This document shows, piece by piece, positions 29,244 to 37,822 of a DNA stretch of 64,000 nucleotides. A model generated the notes under the pieces. The model saw only the letters and a program-made list of their open reading frames with translations. It was not told the origin of the DNA and ran no database searches. Position 1 is the first letter of the stretch. Every line of letters starts with the position of its first letter. This DNA comes from Massilia mucilaginosa (lineage in GTDB: Bacteria; Pseudomonadota; Gammaproteobacteria; Burkholderiales; Burkholderiaceae_D). The stretch spans positions 1 through 64,000 of the forward strand of contig NZ_WHJH01000011.1 of NCBI RefSeq assembly GCF_011682145.1, given 5' to 3'. A program made the position numbers and the translations under genes.

Positions 29244-29984
29244 ATGAGCACTACCCACACCGATTTCAAGGTCGATTCGAACGACAACTCCCCGCTGTAC
29301 ATGCAAGTGGCGCGCAAGCTGATCCAGGATGTGCGCGACGGGCGCTATCAGGTCGACCAGGCATTGCCGTCCGAACGGCTGCTGTCCGAACAGCTCGACG
29401 TCTCGCGCGTCACCGCCCGCAAGGCCATCGACCAGCTGGTCGAGCAGGGCCTGGTGGTGCGCCGCCGTGGCTCCGGCAACTACGTGGCGCCGCGCATCGA
29501 GCAGCCGCTGTCGAACCTGTCGAGCTTTTCCGAGCAGTTGCAGCAGCGCGGCTACCGCCCCGGTTCTCAGTGGCTCAGCCGCTCGGTGGTGGTCGCCTCC
29601 GCCGACGAGCAACTGAGTCTCGGATTGTCGCCGAATGCCCGCGTGGCCCGCCTCGAACGCCTGCGCCTGGCCGACGATGTGGTCATGGCCTACGAGGTCA
29701 GCGTGATTCCCGCCAGCGTGCTGGCACGGCCGGAAGCGGTCGGCAACTCCCTGTACGAGCACCTGGCCACCACCGGCCACACTCCGGTGCGCGCGCTGCA
29801 GCATATTCGCGCCATGAATGCCGGCGCCGTCCTGGCCGGCCAGCTCGGCGTGCCCGAAGGCCAGGCCGTGCTGTACATCACGCGCGTGGGCTACCTGGAA
29901 TCGGGCCAGGCGGTCGAACTGACCCATTCGTATTGCCGCAGCGACCACTACGACTTCGTGGCGGAGATGCGCCGCGTCGCCTGA
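29244..29984 (+). CDS. GntR/HutC-family transcriptional regulator
   Basis: A 246-residue regulator. The winged helix-turn-helix (about 14-80) reads YMQVARKLIQDVRDGRYQ and SERLLSEQLDVSRVTARKAI, followed by GLVVRRRGSGNYVAPR. A UTRA effector domain (about 95-240) contains YEVSVIPASVLARP and VELTHSYCRSDHYDFVAEM. HutC/NagR-type members sense phosphorylated amino sugars. Its place at the head of a murein-recycling island suggests control by N-acetylmuramate or N-acetylglucosamine 6-phosphate (inference). The start is uncertain because five in-frame ATGs precede the domain. Confidence 0.87.
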   Translation: MSTTHTDFKVDSNDNSPLYMQVARKLIQDVRDGRYQVDQALPSERLLSEQLDVSRVTARKAIDQLVEQGLVVRRRGSGNYVAPRIEQPLSNLSSFSEQLQQRGYRPGSQWLSRSVVVASADEQLSLGLSPNARVARLERLRLADDVVMAYEVSVIPASVLARPEAVGNSLYEHLATTGHTPVRALQHIRAMNAGAVLAGQLGVPEGQAVLYITRVGYLESGQAVELTHSYCRSDHYDFVAEMRRVA

Positions 29985-29993
29985 TGCGATTCT

Positions 29994-30003
29994 TTTCATA
30001 CTG
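29994..30003 (+). promoter_or_regulatory. TTTCATACTG element before murQ
   Basis: The sequence is identical to 29141-29150 ahead of the GntR gene. It lies 53 bases before the murQ ATG, immediately after the regulator stop codon. Possible GntR operator; inferred from repetition and position only. Confidence 0.35.
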
Positions 30004-30055
30004 AACGCTGCCTGTTTGGCATTACACTAGCCGCATCCCCAGCAGCGGAGCGGCC

Positions 30056-30937
30056 ATGTTGAATACCGAAACCCCGGACCGGCAGCATGCGGCCCTCGAC
30101 CAGTATCCGACCGCCGAGCTGGTCGACGCACTGGTCGACGACCAGTTCAATGCGGTGCGCGCGGTGCGGGCGGCATCAAGCCAGATCGCCGCCGCCGTCA
30201 CGGCCGCGCTGCCGCGCATCGAAGCCGGCGGGCGCCTGATGTATGTGGGCGCCGGCACTTCCGGCCGTCTTGGCGTGCTCGACAGCGTTGAACTGTATCC
30301 CACCTTTTCCTGGCCGCACGAACGCGCGCTGGCGCTGCTGGCCGGCGGCATCGACGCCATGTTCGTCGCCGTCGAAGGGGCCGAGGACGACACTGCCCAG
30401 GGCGCGGCCGACCTGCGCGCCTTGAATCCAGGACGCGACGACGTGGTGCTGCTGCTGGCCGCTTCCGGCGCCACCCCCTACGTGCTGGGCGCGCTGCAAG
30501 CGGCCAGCGAGGCCGGCGCGCTCACGGTCGGCTTCGCCAACAATCCCGATGCGCCCGTGGTGCGCGGCGCGCAGATCGGCATCACGCTCGACACCGGCCC
30601 CGAAGTCATTTCCGGCAGCACCCGCCTGAAGGCCGGCACTTCCCAGAAAATCGCCCTCAACACCTTTTCGAGCGCCTTGATGGTGCGTTTACACAAGGTC
30701 TACGGCAACCTGATGGTAGACTTGAAACCAAGCAATGCCAAGCTGGTGCTGCGCGCGGTCCGCCTGACGATGTTTGCCACCGGCGCCGACGAGGCCGCCG
30801 CCCGCGCGGTGCTGGAACAATGCGATTTTCATGTCAAGGTCGCCATCGTGGCCCTGACCAAAAAAACCAGTATCGGCCAGGCCAGGGCCCTGCTTGACAG
30901 TGCGCGCGGCAGCGTACGCCAGGCACTGGCCGCTTGA
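30056..30937 (+). CDS. murQ: N-acetylmuramic acid 6-phosphate etherase
   Basis: A 293-residue SIS-domain enzyme cleaving the lactyl ether of MurNAc-6-phosphate to give GlcNAc-6-phosphate. The family signature is complete: RLMYVGAGTSGRLGVLDSVELYPTF, VEGAEDD, LLAASGATPYVLGAL, GFANNPDAPV, GPEVISGSTRLKAGTSQKIALN and VDLKPSNAKL. A C-terminal three-helix domain (about 245-293) is present. The next gene is an AmpG-type permease after 79 bases, which contain an 8-bp GC hairpin (30956-30978) that could attenuate readthrough. Confidence 0.95.
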   Translation: MLNTETPDRQHAALDQYPTAELVDALVDDQFNAVRAVRAASSQIAAAVTAALPRIEAGGRLMYVGAGTSGRLGVLDSVELYPTFSWPHERALALLAGGIDAMFVAVEGAEDDTAQGAADLRALNPGRDDVVLLLAASGATPYVLGALQAASEAGALTVGFANNPDAPVVRGAQIGITLDTGPEVISGSTRLKAGTSQKIALNTFSSALMVRLHKVYGNLMVDLKPSNAKLVLRAVRLTMFATGADEAAARAVLEQCDFHVKVAIVALTKKTSIGQARALLDSARGSVRQALAA

Positions 30938-31016
30938 CGCCATCCCGTGACGTGCGCGGGCCGGCGCCAGCGGCCCGCCCTGCCTGCATGATCACGAAAG
31001 AACAATAAGAACTGCG

Positions 31017-32303
31017 ATGCAAACTGCGATGCAAACCAAGCAAGACAGAAGCCCCTGGCTGTGGGTGCCTTCCCTGTATTTCGGCCAGGCCATTCCCTAC
31101 GTGGTGGTGATGACCCTGTCGGTCCTGATGTACAAGGACCGCGGCGTCGGCAACGACGATATCGCCTTTTACACGAGCTGGCTGTACCTGCCCTGGGTCG
31201 TCAAGCCGCTCTGGTCGCCGCTGGTGGACATGGTGCGCACCAAGCGCTGGTGGATCGTCTCCTTGCAGCTGGCCATCGGCGCCGCGCTGGCCGCGGTCGG
31301 CTTCACGATGCACCTGCCGGGCTGGTTCCAGATGAGCCTGGCCGTGCTGTGGGTGATGGCCTTCTTTTCCGCCACCCACGACATCGCCGCCGACGGCTTC
31401 TACATGCTGGGCCTGAAGCAATATCAGCAAGCCGCCTTTGTCGGTGTGCGCAGTACCTTTTACCGCCTGGCCACGATTGCCGGCGGCGGCGCGATGGCCA
31501 TGCTGGCGGGCAAACTGACCACCAGCACGGGCGACGTCGGCTTTGCCTGGTCGGTCGTGTTCTTCGTGCTCGCGGCGCTGTTCAGCGGCCTGTTCGCCTA
31601 TCACAGCGTGGTGCTGGGGCGGCCGGCCGAAGACAAGACCGTGCTCGGGAGCGAGAACAAGCTGGCCGAGTTCTTCGCGACGTTTGCCTCTTTTTTCGGC
31701 AAGCGCGATATCTGGCTGATCCTCGGTTTCATCCTCACCTTCCGCCTGGGCGAATCGCAATTGCTGAAACTGGCGATTCCCTTCATGAAGGACCCGGTCA
31801 TCAAGGGTGGGCTCGGCATGACGACCGCGCAGGTCGGGCTGGCTTACAGCACCATCGGCATCATCGCGCTGACCCTGGGCGGGCTGCTGGGCGGCTTGCT
31901 GATTTCGCGCTGGGGCCTGAAACGCTGCCTGTGGCTGATGGTGTTCGCGGTGCACCTGCCCGACGTCGTGTTCGTGTACCTGGCCACCGCGCTGCCACAG
32001 GATTTCGTGTTGATCGCGGCCAGCATCGCACTGGAACAGTTCGGCTACGGCTTCGGTTTCACCGCCATGCTGCTGTACATGATCATGGTCTCGGACGGCG
32101 AGCACAAGACGGCGCACTACGCCATCTGCACCGGGCTGATGGCGCTCGGGATGATGGTGCCGGGCATGTTCAGCGGCAAAATCCAGGAATTCCTGGGGTA
32201 CCAGAACTTTTTCATCTACGTTTGCGTGATGACGATTCCCGCTTTCCTCATGGCGGCGCTGGTGAAGATCGATCCTGAGTTCGGCAAGAAAACCGATCAA
32301 TGA
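31017..32303 (+). CDS. AmpG-like MFS permease (muropeptide uptake)
   Basis: A 428-residue membrane protein with about 12 hydrophobic segments. The N-terminal SLYFGQAIPYVVVMTLSVLMYKDRGV, then LPWVVKPLWSPLVDMV and FFSATHDIAADGFYM, match the AmpG/PAT-MFS group that imports anhydro-muropeptides. Two starts are possible (31017, or Met5 at 31029). It overlaps the next gene by four bases (ATGA). Cotranscription with murQ fits import and processing of wall fragments. Confidence 0.85.
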   Translation: MQTAMQTKQDRSPWLWVPSLYFGQAIPYVVVMTLSVLMYKDRGVGNDDIAFYTSWLYLPWVVKPLWSPLVDMVRTKRWWIVSLQLAIGAALAAVGFTMHLPGWFQMSLAVLWVMAFFSATHDIAADGFYMLGLKQYQQAAFVGVRSTFYRLATIAGGGAMAMLAGKLTTSTGDVGFAWSVVFFVLAALFSGLFAYHSVVLGRPAEDKTVLGSENKLAEFFATFASFFGKRDIWLILGFILTFRLGESQLLKLAIPFMKDPVIKGGLGMTTAQVGLAYSTIGIIALTLGGLLGGLLISRWGLKRCLWLMVFAVHLPDVVFVYLATALPQDFVLIAASIALEQFGYGFGFTAMLLYMIMVSDGEHKTAHYAICTGLMALGMMVPGMFSGKIQEFLGYQNFFIYVCVMTIPAFLMAALVKIDPEFGKKTDQ

Positions 32304-33424
32304 CGGCCCCAGCCCGCCTGACTTCGCTGGATGCCTTCCGCGGCTTCACCATCGCGGCCATGACCCTGGTCAATAATCCGGGCGACTGGGCGCATCTGTA
32401 TTCCCAGCTCGCCCACGCCCAGTGGCACGGCTGGACCTTCACCGACTGGATTTTTCCGTTTTTTCTTTTCATCGGCGGCGTCTCGATGGCCTTCTCGCTG
32501 GGCCGCCTGGCCGCAGCCGGGGCCGACAAACCGGCCCTGCTGCGTAAACTCGCGGTGCGCGCCGGCATCATCTTCCTGATCGGCCTGGCGCTGAACCTGA
32601 TCCCGGGTGCCGACTTGTCCACCGTGCGCATCCCCGGCGTGCTGCAACGGATCGCCATGTGCACCCTGCTGGCCGCGCCCATCGTGCTGTATTTCAGCTG
32701 GCGTCAGCAAGTGCTGTGGATTATCGGCCTGCTGGCGCTCTACAGCGTGCTGATGCTGCTGGTCCCGGTGCCCGGCATCGGCGCCGGCGTGCTCGAACCG
32801 GGCCAGGACTTTGGTGCTTACATCGACCGCCTGCTGCTCGACGGTCACCTGTGGCCGCAATCCAAAACCTGGGATCCCGAAGGCTTGCTCTCGACCATCC
32901 CGGCCCTGTGCAGCCAACTGCTGGGCGTGCTGGCGGGGCGCTGGCTGTTGTCGAACCACTCGCGCAGCGAGCAGACCGTCTGGATGCTGCTGGCCGGCCT
33001 GGCGCTGCTATGGATCGGCGCCATGCTCGACGTAATTCTCATGCCGATCAACAAGAGCCTGTGGACACCATCCTTTTGCCTGTTCATGACCGGCTGGGCG
33101 CTGATCGTGTTTTCCAGCTTTTACTGGTTGCTCGACGCCAATCCCCACGCGGCGATCCGCACCGCGGCGGCGCGCTGGAGCACCCCGCTCATCATTTATG
33201 GCATGAATGCACTCTTCATTTTCGCGTTTTCCGGGCTGGTGTCTAAAATGCTGGGTTTTATCGCGCCCGGCGGCGTCAGCCTGGCGGCGCGCCTGTATGC
33301 ACAGGTGAGCGCGCTTGGCGTGTCGCCGGTCAACAGCTCTTTGCTTTATGCTCTGCTGTTTAATGCGGCAATGTTCTTGATCGCATGGGGCATGTGGCGC
33401 AAGAAGTGGTTCGTAAAAGTTTAA
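32300..33424 (+). CDS. NagX-like membrane acyltransferase (heparan-alpha-glucosaminide N-acetyltransferase family)
   Basis: A 374-residue protein with about 10 membrane segments. The opening RLTSLDAFRGFTIAAMTLVNNPG and HGWTFTDWIFPFFLFIGGVSM are the signature of the HGSNAT/NagX (DUF5009-type) family, and GVLQRIAMC follows in loop 2. NagX genes accompany chitin and GlcNAc use and are thought to move or acylate amino sugars at the membrane; the exact reaction is unproven. It starts on the ATGA overlap with the permease. Confidence 0.85.
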   Translation: MTAPARLTSLDAFRGFTIAAMTLVNNPGDWAHLYSQLAHAQWHGWTFTDWIFPFFLFIGGVSMAFSLGRLAAAGADKPALLRKLAVRAGIIFLIGLALNLIPGADLSTVRIPGVLQRIAMCTLLAAPIVLYFSWRQQVLWIIGLLALYSVLMLLVPVPGIGAGVLEPGQDFGAYIDRLLLDGHLWPQSKTWDPEGLLSTIPALCSQLLGVLAGRWLLSNHSRSEQTVWMLLAGLALLWIGAMLDVILMPINKSLWTPSFCLFMTGWALIVFSSFYWLLDANPHAAIRTAAARWSTPLIIYGMNALFIFAFSGLVSKMLGFIAPGGVSLAARLYAQVSALGVSPVNSSLLYALLFNAAMFLIAWGMWRKKWFVKV

Positions 33425-33437
33425 ATTGGGGAATGGT

Positions 33438-35069
33438 TTGCAGCCGAACAGGACAAGACGCGCATTCGCGCGAGCAGGAGTAGCCGGCGCCATGGCGCTG
33501 AGCGGGTTGATGACAGCGTGCACCACGAACACGCCGGTGGCGCCGGGCGCGGCCTATGGCGTGACGCCCAGCCCGGCCACCATCCAGGGCGGCAGCGAGA
33601 CCGTGCCGCCGCTGGCGCCGCGCGAGTTCCGCGCCGCCTGGGTCTCGACCGTGGCCAATATCGACTGGCCCTCGCGCGCCAACCTGCCGGCCGAAAAACA
33701 GCAGGCCGAGGCCATCGCCATCCTCGATCGCGCCAAGGCCATGAACCTGAACGCCATCGTGCTGCAGGTGCGGCCGAGCGCCGACGCCATCTATCCGTCC
33801 AAGCTGGAACCGTGGACCGAGTACCTGAGCGGCACCCAGGGCCAGGCCCCGCAGCCGTGGTACGACCCGCTCAAGTTCTGGGTCACGCAAGCCCATGCGC
33901 GCGGGCTGGAACTGCACGCCTGGTTCAACCCCTACCGCGCGCGCCACGCCACCGCCAAGTCGGCGCCGGCGCACGACCATATTTCCAAGTCCAATCCGGC
34001 GGCCGTGAAGACCTACGGGCGCTTTTTGTGGATGGACCCGGGCGAAGAATCGGCGTCGAAACACACCCTGGACGTGATCCTCGACGTGGTGCGCCGCTAC
34101 GACATCGACGGCGTGCACCTGGACGACTATTTCTATCCGTATCCGATCGAAGCGCCCGGCGCCAGCGGTGCCGAAACTGCCGCGCTCGACGGCGCTTACG
34201 TGCCCAAGGCCGAGCTGGAGTTTCCCGACCAGCCGGCCTGGCAGCGCTATTTGCTGTCCGGCGGCAAGCTGGACCGCGCCGACTGGCGGCGCCAGAACGT
34301 CAACAAGCTGATCGAAGCGATGTACACCGGCATCCACCGCGAGAAAAGCTGGGTGCGGGTCGGCATCAGCCCGTTCGGCATCGGCCGTCCGGACCGGCGC
34401 CCGAAAGGCATCGTCGGCTTCAGCCAGTACGACAAGCTCTACGCCGACGCCGAACTGTGGCTCGCCAACGGCTGGCTCGATTATCTGTCGCCGCAGCTGT
34501 ACTGGTCGATTGCCCAGGCGCCGCAGGCGTACGACGTGCTGCTCGACTACTGGGTGGCGCAGAACGGCAAGCGGCGCCATATCTGGCCGGGACTGTTTAC
34601 CAGCCGCATCGGTGCTGCCAGCAAAGGTTTCCCGGCCAGGGAAATCGTGCAGCAGATCGGCGTCACGCGCAGCCGCGCCGGCGCCGGCGGCCACGTGCAT
34701 TTCAGCATGGTGGCGCTGATGGAAAACCGCCAGGGCCTGACCGACCAGCTCAAGGCCGGTCACTACGTCGCCCCGGCGCTGGTGCCGGCCTCGCCATGGC
34801 TGGGCAACGAGACGCCCGGCGTGCCGACGGTGACTGCGCGGCGCGAGGGCAACGGCGTCGCGCTCAAGCTCACGGCCGGCAAGTCGAATGCGCAGTACGC
34901 GATCTGGTCGCGCCACGGCGGCGAATGGCGCTTTGCCGTCGTGCCCGCCTCGCGTGCCGACTGGACCGTGCTTGATGACGCCAGAAACGGCCCGGCCAGC
35001 GCCGTGTTCGTCAGCGCGGTCGACCGCCTCGGTAACGAAAGCGAACGCGTGACGGTCCTCAAGCCATGA
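33438..35069 (+). CDS. Family-10-like glycosyl hydrolase lipoprotein (GHL10/DUF187)
   Basis: A lipoprotein of about 543 residues. The signal contains RRAFARAGVAGAMALSGLMTAC. The hydrolase domain (about 60-400) begins FRAAWVSTVANIDWPS and shows AIVLQVRPSADAIYPSKLEPW, ARGLELHAWFNPYRAR, DIDGVHLDDYFYPYP and VRVGISPFG. A fibronectin-like C-terminal part follows. Related proteins (YngK, DigH) cleave denuded glycan strands, which fits the neighbourhood. TTG 33438, behind GGGGA, is the likely start; a TTG at 33426 is also open and the first ATG (33492) would lose the charged n-region. Confidence 0.85.
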   Translation: MQPNRTRRAFARAGVAGAMALSGLMTACTTNTPVAPGAAYGVTPSPATIQGGSETVPPLAPREFRAAWVSTVANIDWPSRANLPAEKQQAEAIAILDRAKAMNLNAIVLQVRPSADAIYPSKLEPWTEYLSGTQGQAPQPWYDPLKFWVTQAHARGLELHAWFNPYRARHATAKSAPAHDHISKSNPAAVKTYGRFLWMDPGEESASKHTLDVILDVVRRYDIDGVHLDDYFYPYPIEAPGASGAETAALDGAYVPKAELEFPDQPAWQRYLLSGGKLDRADWRRQNVNKLIEAMYTGIHREKSWVRVGISPFGIGRPDRRPKGIVGFSQYDKLYADAELWLANGWLDYLSPQLYWSIAQAPQAYDVLLDYWVAQNGKRRHIWPGLFTSRIGAASKGFPAREIVQQIGVTRSRAGAGGHVHFSMVALMENRQGLTDQLKAGHYVAPALVPASPWLGNETPGVPTVTARREGNGVALKLTAGKSNAQYAIWSRHGGEWRFAVVPASRADWTVLDDARNGPASAVFVSAVDRLGNESERVTVLKP

Positions 35070-36010
35070 GTGGACTCGGCCTTGGCATCGATGCCGGCGG
35101 CACCTGCACGCGCTGGGCGCTGGCGGCGCCCGATGGCGCCATCGTGGCCGAGGGCGAGCAGGCAGGCTTGTCGGCCTTGCAGATGGGCAGCAGCGACGGC
35201 CGCGCCAAGGTGCGGGCGAGTTTTGCCGCGCTGGCCGCCAGCGTGCTGGTCCATGGCCAGGCGCAGGCCGTGCGGGCCGGCTTGACCGGTTTCGGCGGCG
35301 ACGGCGCGCTGTTGCGGCAGTGGCTGGCCGCGCCGCTCGGCTTGCCGGTGGAATCGGTGCTGCTCTCCAGCGATATCGACATCGCGTATCTCGCCAGTTT
35401 TGCGCCGGGCGAGGGCTATCTGGTGTACGCCGGGACCGGCTCGATCGGTGCGTGGATCGATGCCGATGGCGTGTCCCACCGTGCCGGCGGACGCGGCGTG
35501 ATCCTGGACGACGGCGGTGGCGGCTTCTGGATCGCGCGCGAAGCGCTGCGCCACATCTGGCGCAACGAGGATGAAGAACCGGGCCGCTGGCGTTCGTCGC
35601 CGCTGGCGCGGGCCGTGTTTGCGCAGATCGGCGGCGACGACTGGGCGCTGTCGCGCCAGTTCATGTACGGACAGGAGCGCGGCGAGGTCGGGCGGCTGGC
35701 GCTGGCGGTGGCGGCCAGTGCCGAGGCCGATCCGGTCGCGGGCGCGATTTTGAAAGAAGCGGGACGCGAACTGGCGCGCCTGGCGCGGGCCTTGACGATG
35801 CGCTTCGGCGCGCGCCCGGTGGTGCTGGCCGGCCGCGCCGCCGCGCTGCATCCGCTGATTGTGAACACGATGCGCGCCGAATTGCCGGATACGATAAGCT
35901 TGACGCAAACGACCGCCCGCGCTCATCATGCAGCGGCGCGTTTAGCCGCCACCGCCACCGTCGTTCCCGCGCAGGCGGGAACCCAAGTTCCTCATGTAGC
36001 CACCGACTGA
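35066..36010 (+). CDS. BadF/BadG-type N-acetylglucosamine kinase
   Basis: A 314-residue sugar kinase of the ASKHA fold. PHOSPHATE-1 is GLGIDAGGTCTRWAL, PHOSPHATE-2 is VYAGTGSIGAWI, and GGRGVILDDGGGGFWIAREAL is typical of bacterial GlcNAc/glucosamine kinases. It presumably phosphorylates GlcNAc released by the preceding glycosidase. The last 13 or so residues (VVPAQAGTQVPHVATD) are translated from a dispersed repeat, so the native C-terminus has probably been replaced. It overlaps the upstream gene by four bases. Confidence 0.87.
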   Translation: MSGLGLGIDAGGTCTRWALAAPDGAIVAEGEQAGLSALQMGSSDGRAKVRASFAALAASVLVHGQAQAVRAGLTGFGGDGALLRQWLAAPLGLPVESVLLSSDIDIAYLASFAPGEGYLVYAGTGSIGAWIDADGVSHRAGGRGVILDDGGGGFWIAREALRHIWRNEDEEPGRWRSSPLARAVFAQIGGDDWALSRQFMYGQERGEVGRLALAVAASAEADPVAGAILKEAGRELARLARALTMRFGARPVVLAGRAAALHPLIVNTMRAELPDTISLTQTTARAHHAAARLAATATVVPAQAGTQVPHVATD

Positions 36011-36046
36011 GCTGCGAACTTGGGCTCCCGCCTGCGCGGGAGCGAC
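35960..36046. repeat. REPIN-like inverted pair of dispersed repeats
   Basis: The arms GTCGTTCCCGCGCAGGCGGG.. (35960-35990) and ..CCCGCCTGCGCGGGAGCGAC (36016-36046) are 31 bases each, differ at two positions, and are separated by 25 bases. Each arm also carries the internal hairpin CCCGC..GCGGG. The left arm lies inside the kinase reading frame. A diverged copy occurs at 62344-62433 and a single hairpin at 5138-5155. Such units are non-autonomous dispersed repeats. Confidence 0.8.
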
Positions 36047-36086
36047 GGAGGTAAATTTGACATTGCCTCTACCTCTACATTTGCCG

Positions 36087-36896
36087 ATGAAAACCCTGCT
36101 AGCCGCCCTCCTGATCGCCCTGCTCACCGGCTGCGCCACCGGTCCCGTCATCGACCACACCTACTCGGCCAAAGGCCAGAGCAGCCGCGTCAAGTTCGTG
36201 GTCCTGCATTACACGGCCATCAACCTGCCGCAGTCGATCAAGGTATTGACCGAGCAAACGGTGAGCAGCCACTACCTGCTGACCGACGAAGCCGTGCCCG
36301 TCGTCTACGGCCTGGTCGACGAAACGCGCCAGTCCAACCACGCCGGCGTATCGAACTGGAAAAACTACACCCTGCTCAACGGCAGCTCAATCGGCATCGA
36401 AATCGTCAACCCCGGCTTCACCGAATCCCCGGCCGGCCGCATCTGGTACCCCTTCCCGCAAGCCCAGGTCGACCGCCTGATCGTGCTGCTGCAAGACATC
36501 GTCAAGCGCCACAACATCCCGTCCGAAAACATCCTCGGCCACAGCGACATCGCCCCCCAGCGCAAGCAGGACCCCGGCCCGCTGTTCCCATGGGACCAGC
36601 TGGCCCGGCACGGCCTGGTGGCCTGGCCCGACGCCGCCAAGGTCGCCGCGGCGCGCCCCGTCTTCGACCTGATGCTGCCCGACGTCGCCTGGTTCCAGGC
36701 GCGCCTGGCCATGGTCGGCTACGCGGTGCCGCAGACCGGGCTGCTGGACGAAGCGACCCGCAACGTCATCGCCGCCTTCCAGATGAAATACCGTCCAATC
36801 ACCATCGACGGCGCGCCCGACGCCGAAACGGCGGCCCTGCTCGACGCCCTCACCACGCCCGCCGTGAAACCGGTCGCCGCGAAAACGGCGGCATAA
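36087..36896 (+). CDS. amiD: N-acetylmuramoyl-L-alanine amidase, AmiD-type lipoprotein
   Basis: A 269-residue outer-membrane lipoprotein (MKTLLAALLIALLTGC, Cys16). The amidase_2 domain (about 35-180) has zinc ligands in VVLHYTA, NHAGVSNW and GHSDIAPQRKQDPG, and SSIGIEIVNPG. A peptidoglycan-binding domain_1 is at the C-terminus (about 195-255, WFQARLAMVGY and AFQMKYRP). AmiD removes stem peptides from murein and anhydro-muropeptides. ATG 36087 starts the signal peptide; upstream sequence is the repeat pair. Confidence 0.92.
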   Translation: MKTLLAALLIALLTGCATGPVIDHTYSAKGQSSRVKFVVLHYTAINLPQSIKVLTEQTVSSHYLLTDEAVPVVYGLVDETRQSNHAGVSNWKNYTLLNGSSIGIEIVNPGFTESPAGRIWYPFPQAQVDRLIVLLQDIVKRHNIPSENILGHSDIAPQRKQDPGPLFPWDQLARHGLVAWPDAAKVAAARPVFDLMLPDVAWFQARLAMVGYAVPQTGLLDEATRNVIAAFQMKYRPITIDGAPDAETAALLDALTTPAVKPVAAKTAA

Positions 36897-36913
36897 GCGG
36901 AGCCGATAGCACC

Positions 36914-37822
36914 ATGCGCCTGCGCCACATCGAAGTCTTCCACGCCATCATGCAGGTGGGCACGATCAGCGGCGCGGCCCAGGTGCTGCACATTTCGCAG
37001 CCGGCCGTGACCAAAGTGCTGCAGCATTGCGAGCTGCAACTGGGCATGCCGCTGTTCGAGCGCGTGCGCGGGAAACTCTACCCCAAGCCGGAAGCGCACC
37101 GCCTGTTCGCCGAAACCGAAAAACTGCACCGCGACCTGCAAGGCATCCGCCGCCTCGCCGCCAGCCTCAAGGGCGGCGCGGTCGACACCATCCGCCTGGT
37201 GGCCACGCCGACCATCGCCGTCAGCGTGCTGCCGCAGGCAATGACGGTGTGGCGCAAGGCGTTTCCGCACACGCGCTGCGAGCTCGGCACGCACCACACC
37301 AGCGAAATCGTCCAGACCCTGCGCCTGGGCGAAGCCGACCTGGCGCTGTCGCTGCAAGACCCGCACCACCCCGGCATCGTCGCCGAAGCGCTGGCCGAGG
37401 GCGTGATGACCGTGATCGCCCCGCCAGGCAGCTGGAGCGCGGACCTGTGCGGCCAGCCGGTCGGCGCCGATGGCCTCAGCGGCGAACTGATCGGCCACGC
37501 CGGCAACGACCCGCTCGGCGAACAGCTGGTGGCCGCCTGCGAGGCGCAGGGCGTCCATCCGGTGTTCCACACGGTGGTGCAGACCTACCAGATCGCCCGC
37601 TCGCTGGTCGAGGCCGGCGCCGGCATGGCGGTGGTCGATCCGTTCACGGCGGCGTCGGCGCAGGATGCCAGGGTGCAGCGGCGCGCCTGGACCCCGCCGA
37701 TTCCCGTGCAGCTGTTTTTGCTCACCGCCAGCAATGCGCCGCTCTCGCACGGCGCCCGCGCCCTGGTCGCCAGCATCGGTGCGGCCGCGCGCCAGTGCCT
37801 GCTGCGTGGCGTGCCGCCATGA
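36914..37822 (+). CDS. LysR-family transcriptional regulator
   Basis: A 302-residue regulator. The N-terminal helix-turn-helix is LRHIEVFHAIMQVGTISGAA and LHISQPAVTKVLQHCELQLG. The effector domain (about 90-295) contains DTIRLVATPTIAVSVLPQAM and ARSLVEAGAGMAVVDPFTAA, similar to regulators of amino-acid and peptide catabolism. It starts 17 bases after the amiD stop and overlaps ddpX by four bases, so it is part of the operon rather than divergent from it. Its inducer may be a D-amino acid or dipeptide (inference). Confidence 0.9.
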   Translation: MRLRHIEVFHAIMQVGTISGAAQVLHISQPAVTKVLQHCELQLGMPLFERVRGKLYPKPEAHRLFAETEKLHRDLQGIRRLAASLKGGAVDTIRLVATPTIAVSVLPQAMTVWRKAFPHTRCELGTHHTSEIVQTLRLGEADLALSLQDPHHPGIVAEALAEGVMTVIAPPGSWSADLCGQPVGADGLSGELIGHAGNDPLGEQLVAACEAQGVHPVFHTVVQTYQIARSLVEAGAGMAVVDPFTAASAQDARVQRRAWTPPIPVQLFLLTASNAPLSHGARALVASIGAAARQCLLRGVPP

